Assembly: GCF_001905445.1 (NCBI RefSeq)
Contig: NZ_LIVQ01000001.1
Span: forward strand, 1,116,001 to 1,180,000
Source of the DNA: Streptomyces sp. CB00455
GTDB lineage: Bacteria; Actinomycetota; Actinomycetes; Streptomycetales; Streptomycetaceae
DNA length: 64,000 bases
Direction: 5' to 3'
Each line of letters starts with the position of its first letter. The first letter of the stretch is position 1. A program made the translations under genes and the position numbers. Positions 40,963 to 50,240 of this stretch are shown one piece after another. The notes under the pieces were generated by a model. The model was not told where the DNA came from and ran no database searches. It saw only the letters and a list, made by a program, of their open reading frames with translations.

Positions 40963-40984
40963 ATCCTGCCAGCGCTGGCAGGAT
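40963..40984. promoter_or_regulatory. Perfect 22-bp palindromic operator
   Basis: ATCCTGCCAGC followed immediately by its exact reverse complement GCTGGCAGGAT. It is centred in the 98-bp space between the divergent isochorismatase and GlxA-type genes, 14 bp before the latter's GTG. Confidence 0.75.
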
Positions 40985-40998
40985 GGCACACTGGGCTG

Positions 40999-41994
40999 GT
41001 GCACCGTGTCGCGATCCTCGTCCAGCCCGGCATCCGCAGCTTCGACCTCGCCGTGATCACCGAGGTGTGGGGCCCGGACCGCAGCCGTGACGGGGTGCCG
41101 CCCTTCGAACTGCGCCGGTGCGCGGTGGAGCCCGGGCCGATCTCCCTGCCCGGCGGTCTGACGCTGGCTCCCGACCGCGGGCTCGACTGGCTGGCCACCG
41201 CGGACCTGGTCGTCGTACCGGCGCTGGCCGAGCCGGCCCGTCCGACGCCGGGGCCGGCCCTCGCCGCCCTGCGCGGGGCGCACGCCCGGGGCGTCCCGGT
41301 GGCGGCGCTGTGCGCGGGGGCGTTCGTCCTGGCGGAGGCCGGGCTGCTGGAGGGACGCCGGGCGGTGACGCACTGGTGGCTGGCGCCACGGCTCGCCGCC
41401 CTGTACCCGGGGGTGCTCGTCGAGGACGCCCCGCTCTACGTCGAGGACGGCGGACTGTGGACCTCCGCCGGGGTGGCCTCCGGGATCGACCTCTGCCTGC
41501 ACCTGGTCCGCGAGGCGCACGGCGCCGAGGCCGCCGCCGCCGTCGCCCGCTCCATGGTGACGGGCCCCTACCGCACCGGGGACCACGCCCAGTACCTGGA
41601 CCGGCCGACGCCCGCCGCCGACCGGACCGCCGAGGCGCTGGCCGCCGTACGGGAGCGGGCCCTGCTGCGGCTGCACGAACCGCTGGACGTGGGCACCCTG
41701 GCCGGCTGGGCGGGCATGTCCCCGCGCTCCTTCGCCCGGCACTTCGTCGCGGCCACCGGCACCACCCCCCACCGGTGGCTGCTGGGCCACCGGCTGGACG
41801 CGGCCCGCAGGCTGCTCGAACGCACCGACCATCCGGTCCCGGAGGTGGCCCGGCGGGCCGGTTTCGCCAGCGAGGTCACCTTCCGCCAGCACTTCACCTC
41901 CCACGTGGGGCTCAGCCCGCGGGCTTACCGGGCGGCCGCCGCCGTCCCGCAGCCACCCCCAAACACCCGCGACAGTGTTAGAAAGGGCTCATGA
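40999..41994 (+). CDS. GlxA-family transcriptional regulator (DJ-1/PfpI + AraC)
   Basis: 331 residues from the GTG at 40999. An N-terminal DJ-1/PfpI-like amidotransferase fold (VAILVQPGIRSFDLAVITEVWG; VAALCAGAFVLAEAGLLEGRRAVTHWW, with the Cys of the nucleophile elbow) is joined to a C-terminal AraC double HTH (LHEPLDVGTLAGWAGMSPRSFARHFVAATG; VPEVARRAGFASEVTFRQHFTSHVGLSPRAYR). It presumably binds the palindrome at 40963 and controls itself and the isochorismatase gene. Its stop overlaps the next ATG (ATGA). Confidence 0.93.
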   Translation: MHRVAILVQPGIRSFDLAVITEVWGPDRSRDGVPPFELRRCAVEPGPISLPGGLTLAPDRGLDWLATADLVVVPALAEPARPTPGPALAALRGAHARGVPVAALCAGAFVLAEAGLLEGRRAVTHWWLAPRLAALYPGVLVEDAPLYVEDGGLWTSAGVASGIDLCLHLVREAHGAEAAAAVARSMVTGPYRTGDHAQYLDRPTPAADRTAEALAAVRERALLRLHEPLDVGTLAGWAGMSPRSFARHFVAATGTTPHRWLLGHRLDAARRLLERTDHPVPEVARRAGFASEVTFRQHFTSHVGLSPRAYRAAAAVPQPPPNTRDSVRKGS

Positions 41995-44828
41995 CCGGAC
42001 GTTTTGGCCGCCAGCCGACCGGATGGGCCCCGCGCCTGCTGTCGCGGCTGTCCCTCGGGGCGCGCAGCGTCGCCGGTCAGGTCTTCGCCTTGCAGGCCGT
42101 CATCGTGCTGCTGCTGATCACCGCGGCCGCGGTGGCGCTGGTGGTGCAGTCCCGCTACGACAGCCAGCGTGACGCCCGCAACCGCTCGCTCGCGGCCGCC
42201 GAAGCCTTCGCGCACGCCCCCGGTCTGCCCGCTGCGCTGAAGTCGGACGACCCGAGCGCCGAACTCCAGCCGCTGGCCGATTCCGCCCGCCGGGCCGCGG
42301 GCGTCGACTTCATCGCCGTGATGAGCCCCGAGGGCATCCGCTACACCGACTCGCGCCCCGAACTCATCGGCAAGCGCGCCACGGGCGACCTCTCCCGCGC
42401 CCTCGCCGGGGAGTCCTTCATCGAGACCTTCAAGGGGGCGCCCAGCGACGCGGTGCGGGCCGTCGTGCCCGTACGCGACGCGCGGGGCGCCGTCATCGGC
42501 CTGGTGGGCAGCGGCATCGAGGTGGGGAACGTCTCCGGCGCGGTGCAGGGCCAGCTGCCGCTGCTCCTCGGGGTGGCGGCGGGCGCGCTGCTGCTGGGCA
42601 CGGGGGGCGCCTTCCTGGTCAGCCGCCGGCTGCGGCGCCAGACCCACGGCTGGGGCGCCGCCGAGATGACGCGGATGAACGAGCACCACGAGGCCGTGCT
42701 GCACGCCGTCCGCGAGGGCGTGCTCATCATCGGCGCCGACGGGAGACTGGTCCTGGCCAACGACGAGGCCCGGCGCCTGCTCGACCTGCCGGCCGACGCC
42801 GAACAGCGGCACGTCGGCGACCTCGGACTCGACCCGCGCACCGCCGAACTGCTCGTCTCGGGCCGGGTCGCGACCGATGAGGTCCACCTGGCGGGCGACC
42901 GGCTGCTCGCGGTCAACGTACGGCCCACGAAGCCGTACGCGGGCCAGCCTTCGGGCACCGTCATGACCCTGCGCGACTCCACCGAGCTCGCCGCGCTCTC
43001 CGGCCGGGCCGAGGTGGCCCGCGAGCGGCTCCAGCTGCTCTACGACGCGGGGGTGCGGATCGGTACGACCCTGGACGTGGTGCGGACCGCCGAGGAACTG
43101 TCGGAGGTCGCCGTTCCCCGTTTCGCGGACTTCGTCACCGTGGAGCTGCTGGAGCCGGTGCTGCGGGGCGACGAGCCCTCCAAGGCCTCGGGCACGTACA
43201 CGGAGATGCGGCGCGCGGCGATCAGCGGCGTCAGGCCCGGGCCGCCGCTCCAGCCGGTCGGCGACGTCATCCGGTTCGTGGTGGCGACGGCGCCGATGGC
43301 GGCGGCCCTGGAGGCAGGCGAAGCGGTGCTGGCCGCCGATCTGCACGCCGCCATGGGATGGCGGGCCCAGGACGCCGAAGGGACGCGGGTGGCCCTCGAC
43401 TACGGCCTGCACTCCCTGATCTCCGTCCCCCTCCAGGCGCGGGGCGTGGTCCTCGGCATGGCCAACTTCTGGCGGGCGGCCGACACCCCGGATGCCTTCG
43501 AGGAGGAGGATCGTTCCTTCGCGGCGGAGCTCGCGGCCCGCGCCGCCGTCTCCATCGACAACGCCCGTCGCTACACCCGCGAGCACGCGACGGCCGTGAC
43601 CCTCCAGCGCAGTCTGCTCCCCCGGGTGCTGCCCGACCAGACCGCCGTGGACGTCGCCTTCCGCTACCTGCCCGCGAAGGCGGGGGTGGGCGGTGACTGG
43701 TTCGACGTGATCCCGCTGCCCGGCGCCCGGGTGGCGCTGGTCGTCGGCGACGTCGTCGGGCACGGGGTGCACGCGGCGGCCACGATGGGCCGGCTGCGGA
43801 CCGCCGTGCACAACTTCTCCACCCTGGACCTGCCGCCCGACGAGCTGCTCGGGCACCTGGACGAACTGATCAACCGGATCGACCAGGACGAGACCGCGAG
43901 CGGCGACGACGACCCCGGCAACGGCAACGGCAACGACCCCGGCAACGGCAACGGGGACGGGGACGGCATCGCGGACGGGGTGCCCGGACCGGCCGGCGTC
44001 ACGGGAGCCACCTGCCTGTACGCGGTCTACGACCCGGTGTCCGGACGGTGCGTGGTGGCCAGTGCCGGGCACCCCGGTCCCGCGCTCGTACGACCCGACG
44101 GTCAGGTGGAGTTCCCGGAGCTGCCCGCCGGGCTCCCGCTCGGGGTCGGCGGCATGCCCTTCGAGGCCACCGTGCTGGAGCTGCCCGAGGGGAGCCGGCT
44201 CGTGCTGTTCACCGACGGCCTGGTGGAGGACCGTCACCGGGACTTCGACACCGGCGTGCGCATGCTGGCCGAGACCCTGACCCGGCCCGGCCGCACTCCC
44301 GACCAGGCCTGTGCGGACGTGCTGGCCGCGCTGCTGCCGCCGACGCCCGCCGACGACATCGCGCTCCTGGTCGCCGACACGCGGCGGCTGGACTCCGGCC
44401 GGATCGCCGAGTGGGAGGTGCCGGGCGAGCCCTCGGCCGTCTCGCGGGTGCGCAACGCGGGCGCCGCCCAGCTCGCCGCCTGGGGGCTGGAGGGCATCGC
44501 CTTCACCACCGAGCTGATCCTCAGCGAGCTGGTCACCAATGCCATCCGGTACGGGAGCGCGCCCGTCCGGGTCCGGCTGATGCTCGACCGCAGTCTCATC
44601 TGCGAGGTCTCCGACGGCAGCAGCACCTCGCCGCACCTGCGGTACGCGGCCACGACGGACGAGGGCGGGCGCGGGCTGTTCCTCGTCGCGCAGTACGCCG
44701 ACCGCTGGGGCACCCGCTACACGGAGCGCGGCAAGGTCATCTGGGCCGAACTACCGCTGACCGGGGGCACGGAACCACCGCCTCCGGCCCCGCTGGACCT
44801 GGAGTCCCTGGAGGACCTGGCCTGGTGA
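41991..44828 (+). CDS. Sensor SpoIIE phosphatase fused to an anti-sigma-type ATPase
   Basis: 945 residues. Order: transmembrane helix (AVIVLLLITAAAVALVV), extracytoplasmic CitA/DcuS-type PAS (GVDFIAVMSPEGIRYTDSRPELIGKR), second helix (LLLGVAAGALLLGTGGAFLVS), cytoplasmic PAS (REGVLIIGADGRLVLANDEARRLL), GAF (about 350-520), PP2C/SpoIIE phosphatase (AGVGGDWFDVIPL, VVGDVVGHGVHAA, LVLFTDGLVEDR, DDIALLV), and a C-terminal HATPase_c (ELVTNAIRYG, EVSDGSS, GGRGLFLV). It can thus dephosphorylate an anti-anti-sigma factor and probably phosphorylate one. A DPGNGNGND repeat is inserted in the phosphatase near residue 645. Confidence 0.93.
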   Translation: MTGRFGRQPTGWAPRLLSRLSLGARSVAGQVFALQAVIVLLLITAAAVALVVQSRYDSQRDARNRSLAAAEAFAHAPGLPAALKSDDPSAELQPLADSARRAAGVDFIAVMSPEGIRYTDSRPELIGKRATGDLSRALAGESFIETFKGAPSDAVRAVVPVRDARGAVIGLVGSGIEVGNVSGAVQGQLPLLLGVAAGALLLGTGGAFLVSRRLRRQTHGWGAAEMTRMNEHHEAVLHAVREGVLIIGADGRLVLANDEARRLLDLPADAEQRHVGDLGLDPRTAELLVSGRVATDEVHLAGDRLLAVNVRPTKPYAGQPSGTVMTLRDSTELAALSGRAEVARERLQLLYDAGVRIGTTLDVVRTAEELSEVAVPRFADFVTVELLEPVLRGDEPSKASGTYTEMRRAAISGVRPGPPLQPVGDVIRFVVATAPMAAALEAGEAVLAADLHAAMGWRAQDAEGTRVALDYGLHSLISVPLQARGVVLGMANFWRAADTPDAFEEEDRSFAAELAARAAVSIDNARRYTREHATAVTLQRSLLPRVLPDQTAVDVAFRYLPAKAGVGGDWFDVIPLPGARVALVVGDVVGHGVHAAATMGRLRTAVHNFSTLDLPPDELLGHLDELINRIDQDETASGDDDPGNGNGNDPGNGNGDGDGIADGVPGPAGVTGATCLYAVYDPVSGRCVVASAGHPGPALVRPDGQVEFPELPAGLPLGVGGMPFEATVLELPEGSRLVLFTDGLVEDRHRDFDTGVRMLAETLTRPGRTPDQACADVLAALLPPTPADDIALLVADTRRLDSGRIAEWEVPGEPSAVSRVRNAGAAQLAAWGLEGIAFTTELILSELVTNAIRYGSAPVRVRLMLDRSLICEVSDGSSTSPHLRYAATTDEGGRGLFLVAQYADRWGTRYTERGKVIWAELPLTGGTEPPPPAPLDLESLEDLAW

Positions 44829-44950
44829 GGCGGCAGCGGGACCGGGGGTGGGTGCCGGCAGCCGCTCGGTGACGGCGGCGGGTGAGGGGCTGCGGGCCTC
44901 GGCCGGCGGGTGGTGCGGGGCGGGCTGCGGGTGGTGTGGGCGCCGGCCTG

Positions 44951-44990
44951 CGGCTGCGGGCTGCGGGCTGCGGGCTGCGGGCTGCGCCTG
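44951..44990. repeat. 7-bp tandem repeat
   Basis: About five units of CGGCTGC/GGGCTGC between the convergent SpoIIE-type genes, ending just before the stop of the second. Typical slippage repeat. Confidence 0.8.
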
Positions 44991-44995
44991 ACGGT

Positions 44996-47053
44996 TCAGG
45001 CCGGCCGGGTGCGGGCCAGCAGGACCGCCACGTCGTCCTGCGGGGCGTACGGCAGCAGCTGCTCCAGGATCCCGTCGCAGAGCTCGTCCAGCGGCTGCCC
45101 CACCCCGCGAAGGGCCTGCGCCAGCCGGTCCAAGCCCTGGTCCAGGTCCCGGTCCCGGGCCTCGATCAAACCGTCGGTGTACAGCGCGAGCAGGCTGCCC
45201 GCGGGCAGCCTCACCTCCTCGGTGCGGAAATCCCGCCCGCCCGCGCCGAGGGGGGTGCCGGGCGGCCCGTCGAGGAAGGTGACCGTCCCGTCGGCGCCGA
45301 CCACGGCCGGGGGCGGATGGCCTGCGCGGGCGATCACGCAGCCGCCCGTGGCGGGGTCGTGGACGGCGTAGACACAGGTGGCCATCTCGTCCTCGCCGAG
45401 GTCGGCCACCGTCTCGTCGAGCGAGCGGAGCATCCGGTCGGGCGGCACGTCGAGGCGCGCGAGGGTCCGTACGGCCGTGCGCAGCTGCCCCATGACGGCC
45501 GCCGCGTGGACGCCGTGGCCCATGACGTCCCCGATGACCATCCCGGTCCGGCCGCCGGGCAGCTGGATGACGTCGAACCAGTCCCCGCCGACGTCGTGGT
45601 CGCTGGCGGGCAGGTAGCGGCCGGTGAGTTCGAGGCCGGTGACCCGGGGCAGGGCGCTGTTGGTGAGGCTGCGCCGGAGGGTGAGGGCGGCGTGCCGCTG
45701 GCGGGTGTACATCCGGGCGTTGTCGATGTTGAGGGCCGCGCGGGCGACCAGCTCGTCGACCAGGACGCAGTCCTGCTCGTCGAAGGGCTCCCGCTCGCGC
45801 ACCCGCGTGACGACGACGGCGCCGAGCACCGTGCCGCGCGCGACCAGCGGGATCAGACGGGCCGACCCGAGGGTGGCGAGGTAGGCGCGCAGCGGCTCGG
45901 CGCGCGGGTCGGTGACCAGCGCCGGGATGTCGGAGACGTAGAGGTTCATCGGCTGCCCGTCGGCGATGACCCGCTCGTAGACGGAGCCCGCGGGGATCTG
46001 CCCGGTCTGTCCGGCGGCGAGTTTCGCGGTGGGCGCGGACGGGTCGGGGAAGGTGACCGCGATCCGGCGCATGACGCCGCGGTTGGAGGCGGCGGCGTCG
46101 TCCGGTTCGAGCACGCTCTCCAGCAGCTGGACGTCGGCGGAGTCCGCGAGCTGCGGCACCAGGACGTCCACGACCTCCCGTGCGGTCTGGCTGAGGTCCA
46201 GGGTGGTGCCGATGCGGGTGCCGGCTTCGGCGAGCAGGGCGAAGCGGCGGCGGGCCCCTTCGGCTTCGGCCTGGGCCCGCTGGCCCTCGGTGATGTCGAT
46301 GAGCGACGCGATCACGCCGAGGGACCGCCCGGAGACGTCGCGGAGCGGGGCGTAGGAGCAGGACCAGGTCCGCTCCCGTCCGGGATCGGCGGCGGTGCGC
46401 CCGCTGCGCCGGACGTCGACGACGGCCCGGCCCGTCTCCAGGACCTGGCGCATCGTCGCCTCCAGTGCGGCGGCGTTGACGCCGGGCACCACCTCGGTGA
46501 GCCGCTTGCCCAGGTGGCCGGCGGCGGAGACGCCGTTCATCCGGGCCAGGGCGTCGTTCACCCGCAGGAAGCGCAGGTCGCGGCCGAGGGTGGCGAGGCC
46601 GATGGGCGACTGGGTGAAGAGGCTCTGCAGGGCGGCGAGCGAGTCCCTCATGTGGAGTACCTGGGAGGTCTCCACGGCGATGAGCATGGCGCCGGTGCGG
46701 CCCTGCGGATCGGGTGCGGGGACGATCCACATCTCCATGGCGACGCGGTGGCCGTCGCGGTGGCGCACGGGCAGGGTGCCGACCACGGTCTCGCCCGCCT
46801 GGACGCGGCGGGTGAGGTCTTCGGCGAGTTCGCGGTTGCCCTCCGGGACCAGGACGGCGGTGCCCGGCAGGCCCAGGATGTCCTCGGGGCGGTGTCCGAG
46901 CAGGTCCTGGGCGGCCAGCGACCACTCCACGATCCGGCCGTCCGCGTCCTCGCGCCACAGGGCGATCGGCAGCAGCTCGCGGAGCACGCCGGCGTACCCG
47001 ACCGCCGCCACCGGCGGATCCGGCACCTCGCTCGTCGACTGGTAAGTGTCCAA
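44996..47053 (-). CDS. PAS-PAS-GAF-SpoIIE phosphatase
   Basis: 685 residues, cytoplasmic. PAS 1 (LLPIALWREDADGRIVEWSLAAQDLLGH), PAS 2 (SPIGLATLGRDLRFLRVNDALARMNG with a PAC-type RTWSCSYAPLRD segment), GAF (AGTRIGTTLDLSQTAREVVDVLVPQL), and the phosphatase (VGGDWFDVIQL, VIGDVMGHGVHAAAVMGQLR, LALYTDGLIEARDRDLDQG, DDVAVLLARTRPA). No kinase domain or membrane segment, in contrast to its convergent neighbour. PP2C metal Asp residues (GDWFD, GDVMGHG, DGLIE, DDV) are intact. Probable target is a STAS-domain anti-sigma antagonist elsewhere. Confidence 0.93.
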   Translation of the reverse strand: MDTYQSTSEVPDPPVAAVGYAGVLRELLPIALWREDADGRIVEWSLAAQDLLGHRPEDILGLPGTAVLVPEGNRELAEDLTRRVQAGETVVGTLPVRHRDGHRVAMEMWIVPAPDPQGRTGAMLIAVETSQVLHMRDSLAALQSLFTQSPIGLATLGRDLRFLRVNDALARMNGVSAAGHLGKRLTEVVPGVNAAALEATMRQVLETGRAVVDVRRSGRTAADPGRERTWSCSYAPLRDVSGRSLGVIASLIDITEGQRAQAEAEGARRRFALLAEAGTRIGTTLDLSQTAREVVDVLVPQLADSADVQLLESVLEPDDAAASNRGVMRRIAVTFPDPSAPTAKLAAGQTGQIPAGSVYERVIADGQPMNLYVSDIPALVTDPRAEPLRAYLATLGSARLIPLVARGTVLGAVVVTRVREREPFDEQDCVLVDELVARAALNIDNARMYTRQRHAALTLRRSLTNSALPRVTGLELTGRYLPASDHDVGGDWFDVIQLPGGRTGMVIGDVMGHGVHAAAVMGQLRTAVRTLARLDVPPDRMLRSLDETVADLGEDEMATCVYAVHDPATGGCVIARAGHPPPAVVGADGTVTFLDGPPGTPLGAGGRDFRTEEVRLPAGSLLALYTDGLIEARDRDLDQGLDRLAQALRGVGQPLDELCDGILEQLLPYAPQDDVAVLLARTRPA

Positions 47054-47262
47054 CGCACCGACCTCACCCCGGGGGGCCTGATTCCTACCGATTCACCCTA
47101 ACCGAGGCATCGGCGCGGGGCTCTGTCTCCGGCGCCTTCCGGCCTCTTCCGCCGGAGGGCGGAAGCGGCGGGCGCCCGGGACCCGGCGGGCACCCGGATG
47201 CCTCCGGTAACTCCCGGTGCCTCCGACAGCCCCGGTGCCTCCGGTGCCTCCCGATGCACCGG

Positions 47263-48483
47263 CTAGTGCACGAGCCCTTCCAGGGGCCGCCCCGCGTGGT
47301 CCGAACCGAGGACGCCGGCGATGCCCCGGGCGAGTTGCGGGATGCGGTGGGCCGCGATGCCCGCGATGTTGATCCGGCCCGAGGTCGTCCCGTAGACGGC
47401 GTACAGCCGGCGCAGCAGCAGCATCTGCGGCCGTGTGAGCGGCAGCATCGAGAACATCCCCTTCTGCCGCGCGAGCGCCCGCGCCTGGGCTTCGCAGCCC
47501 AGCGCGCTCAAGTGGGAGGCCAGCTCCGCCCGGTTGTGGGTGATCCGGCCGCGCATCGCCTCCAGTTCCGCCTGCCAGGCGGCCCGCAGGCCGTCGTCCG
47601 CGAGGATCGCCGTCACGACGGCGGCGCCGTGTTCGGGGGGCATGGAGTACAGCGTCCGCGCGGCGTTCTGCAGGGCCGTCTCGGCGTGCCGCACCGCCCG
47701 GCCGGAGGCCCCGAGAACGATGGCGCAGCCGGTGCGGTCGGCGTAGAGGCCGAAGTTCTTCGAGCAGCTGACGGCGATGAGCAGCTCCGGCACGCGCGCC
47801 GCCAGCAGGCGCGTCGGCCACAGGTCGGCCTCCAGGCCGTCGCCGAGCCCGTGGTAGGCGAGGTCGACGAAGGGGACCCAGCCGTTGCGGGCGGACAGCT
47901 CGGCCAGCGCCTCCCAGTCCCGCGGCGCCGGATCGGCGCCGGTCGGGTTGTGGCAGCACCCCTGGAGCAGGACGACGTCGTCCCGCCCGGCGGCGCCCAG
48001 GTCACGCAGCACGCCGTCCGCGTCGAAGCCGCCCTCGGCGTCGCACCAGCCGTAGGTGCGCACCCGCAGCCCGGCGGCTTCCAGGATGGGCCGGTGGTTC
48101 ACGTAGGCCGGGTCGCTGATCCACACCGTCGTCCCGGGGCGGGTGCGGCAGATCAGGTCGGCCAGCAGCCGCAGCGCGCCGGAGCCCGCGACGGTCTGGA
48201 CGGCGGCGGCCCGGTCGGCGGGTACGCCCGGCCCCAGCACCAGGGCCGCCAGCGCCCGGTTGAAGGCCGCGTTGCCGGACAGCCCCCGGTACTCCTTGGA
48301 GTCGGAACGTTGCGCCAGGCGGATCTCGGCCTCGCGCACCGCGGCCATGACGGGCGTGCGGCCGTCGGGGTCGCGGTAGACCCCGAGGACGAGGTCGAGG
48401 CGCTCGGGCCGCTCGTCCGCGGCGAATTCGGCGGTCAGCTCCCACAGCGGGTCGGTGGGCGGCGTGGGGAGGAGCTCAAGCAT
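47263..48483 (-). CDS. Aromatic/aspartate-type aminotransferase (class I)
   Basis: 406 residues. Subgroup I-alpha (TyrB/AspC) features: LDLVLGVYRDPDGRTPVMAAVREAE, KEYRGLSGNAAFNRALAALV, GSGALRLLADL, WISDPAYVNHRPIL, LLQGCCHNPTGADP, and the PLP Lys in AVSCSKNFGLYADRTG. C-terminal RINIAGI contains the substrate-carboxylate Arg. It should transaminate aspartate or aromatic amino acids. It overlaps the upstream EamA gene by eight bases, so product export and transamination are coexpressed. Confidence 0.92.
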   Translation of the reverse strand: MLELLPTPPTDPLWELTAEFAADERPERLDLVLGVYRDPDGRTPVMAAVREAEIRLAQRSDSKEYRGLSGNAAFNRALAALVLGPGVPADRAAAVQTVAGSGALRLLADLICRTRPGTTVWISDPAYVNHRPILEAAGLRVRTYGWCDAEGGFDADGVLRDLGAAGRDDVVLLQGCCHNPTGADPAPRDWEALAELSARNGWVPFVDLAYHGLGDGLEADLWPTRLLAARVPELLIAVSCSKNFGLYADRTGCAIVLGASGRAVRHAETALQNAARTLYSMPPEHGAAVVTAILADDGLRAAWQAELEAMRGRITHNRAELASHLSALGCEAQARALARQKGMFSMLPLTRPQMLLLRRLYAVYGTTSGRINIAGIAAHRIPQLARGIAGVLGSDHAGRPLEGLVH

Positions 48484-49534
48484 CTGCGGGAACCTCGGGT
48501 ACGGGGCGGGTGCCGGGGCGGCGGTTGGCGAGGACGACCCCGGCGGTGATGAGGGGTACGCCGACGAGCACGGCGAGGGTGGGCGACTCGTCGAGCAGGG
48601 GGACGGCGAGCAGGACGACGGCCACCGGGCTGAGGCTCCCGACGACGGAACTGCGCTCGGCGCCCAGCCTGCGGATGGCGAAGGCGTACAGGAGGCCGGC
48701 GCACAGGCCGACGCCGAGTCCCTGCACGACGAGGAACAGGACGATGTCGCCGGCGGCCGCGTGCGCGAGGCCCGTCGGGAGCGCCCCGGTCAGGACGAGG
48801 ATCCCGATCACGGCGAAGGAGGGCAGGCACAGCAGCCCGATCGAGCCGACGGGGTCGAGGTCGACGTCCCGCAGCCCGACCGTGTAGAGGGCCCACAGTC
48901 CGCTGGCGACCAGGAGCGTGCCGGCCCCCTCCAGCACGTCCGCGTCGACCGGGACGACGTAGCGCCAGACGAGTGCGGCCACGCCGAGGGCGATCAGCGC
49001 CAGGCCGGCGGCCTGCGTGCCCCGGGGCGCGCCGTGGCCGCGGGCCGCCATGAGCGCGGAGACGAACAGGGGGACCATCCCGGGGACGATCGATCCGACG
49101 AAGGCCGCCGAGGTGAGGGCGCCGCCGTGCATCGCGGCCAGGAAGAACGGGACCCCCGCACCGCAGACGATCTTGAGGGCGGGGCCCGGCCGCACCGCGG
49201 CGATGCGGCGCCGGCGGCGCCACAGCGCGGGGAGCAGGACGACGAGCGGCACGCCGAAGCGCAGCAGGGCCGCGTCGGCCGGCAGCAGGGTGGAGGCGCT
49301 CAGGGCGCGGGCGCTGAGCGCGAAGGCGGCCCAGATCGACACGGTGACCAGCAGGGCGGCTGTTCCACGGGCCTGCGGGGAGAGCCGGTAGGAGGAGATC
49401 CGGTCCGGGAGGATCCGGTACGGGGGGAGGAACCGGTACGGGAAGGGCCCGCGCCGGCCGGGGTGCCCGGCCGGCCGGGCCGCCGTGTCGGCGGGCGCGG
49501 CCGCCCCGATGGTGTTCGTCGCGACCACGGACAT
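48476..49534 (-). CDS. EamA-family (DMT) transporter
   Basis: 352 residues from the ATG at 49534, the start that fits divergence from the Lrp gene; a frame extension to 49630 would overlap the probable promoter. Ten hydrophobic helices in two EamA halves: GTAALLVTVSIWAAFALSAR, VPFFLAAMHGGALTSAAFVGSIVPGMVPLF; then ILVLTGALPTG, LFLVVQGLGVGLCAGLLYAFAIRRLG and SPVAVVLLAVPLLDESPTLAVLVG. The first 45 residues have a repeat-like RFLPPYRILPDRISSYRL. A metabolite exporter, possibly of amino acids, given the neighbours. Confidence 0.9.
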   Translation of the reverse strand: MSVVATNTIGAAAPADTAARPAGHPGRRGPFPYRFLPPYRILPDRISSYRLSPQARGTAALLVTVSIWAAFALSARALSASTLLPADAALLRFGVPLVVLLPALWRRRRRIAAVRPGPALKIVCGAGVPFFLAAMHGGALTSAAFVGSIVPGMVPLFVSALMAARGHGAPRGTQAAGLALIALGVAALVWRYVVPVDADVLEGAGTLLVASGLWALYTVGLRDVDLDPVGSIGLLCLPSFAVIGILVLTGALPTGLAHAAAGDIVLFLVVQGLGVGLCAGLLYAFAIRRLGAERSSVVGSLSPVAVVLLAVPLLDESPTLAVLVGVPLITAGVVLANRRPGTRPVPEVPADA

Positions 49535-49662
49535 GGCTCCAGCCTCTGAGGGCGGACCGGTCTGGTCCGTCGCGGGCAACGCTAGGGCCTGGAGCGGGGC
49601 AGGCGATTGCCAGTTCTGCCTCTCGGACATACGTTTGGGGCAGGATCTGCCAAGGAGCGGCC

Positions 49663-50145
49663 ATGGACGCAGTCGATCTGCAGATCATCAGGGAGTTGCA
49701 GGCCGACGGACGCCTGAGCAACCAGGACCTCGCCGACCGGGTCCGCCTCTCCCCTTCGCCCTGCCTGCGCCGGGTCCGGCGGCTGGAGGAGGCCGGCCTG
49801 ATCCGCGGCTACACCGCCATGGTCGACCAGGTCGCCTTCGGGCTGCCGGTCACCGTCTTCGTGCGGATCCGGCTGGAACGCCACACGGCCGAGGCGGTCG
49901 GGGTGTTCGAGGAGCACGTGGCGGTCATCGAGCACATCCAGGACTGCTACCTGATGGCGGGCAGCAGCGACTACCTGCTGCGCGTCGTCATCGAGGACCT
50001 GGAGGCGTACGAGGCCCTGGTGCGCCACCGGATCCACGCCATCCCGGGGATCGCCTCGATCGAGTCGAGCTTCGCGTACGGCAGCGTCAAGCAGTCGCGG
50101 ACCTACCCGCGCCCCTCGCCGGGCGCCTCCGCGCGCCCCCGCTGA
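49663..50145 (+). CDS. Lrp/AsnC family transcriptional regulator
   Basis: 160 residues. N-terminal winged HTH (DLQIIRELQADGRLSNQDLADRVRLSPSPCLRRVRRLEEAGLIRGY in blocks) and C-terminal RAM ligand domain (VTVFVRIRLERHTAEAVGVFEEHV, IQDCYLMAGSSDYLLRVVIEDLEAYEALVRHRI, GIASIESSFAYGSVK). The GSSDYLL signature binds amino-acid effectors. Divergent from the EamA gene over 128 bp, so it probably controls the exporter and aminotransferase in response to an amino acid, as LysG/Lrp-exporter pairs do. Confidence 0.94.
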   Translation: MDAVDLQIIRELQADGRLSNQDLADRVRLSPSPCLRRVRRLEEAGLIRGYTAMVDQVAFGLPVTVFVRIRLERHTAEAVGVFEEHVAVIEHIQDCYLMAGSSDYLLRVVIEDLEAYEALVRHRIHAIPGIASIESSFAYGSVKQSRTYPRPSPGASARPR

Positions 50146-50207
50146 CGCGCGGGCCGCACAGCGAAGCCCGCGGCGTCCGCGGCGGCCCACCGACGGCTGC
50201 CCGTCGG

Positions 50208-50240
50208 CTAACCGGCGGCTAACCGGCGGCTAACCGGCGG
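50208..50240. repeat. 11-bp tandem repeat giving stop codons in all three frames
   Basis: Three perfect units of CTAACCGGCGG. On the reverse strand each carries TAG; with an 11-base period these fall in the three different frames. The first is the stop of the macro-domain gene. Confidence 0.85.
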
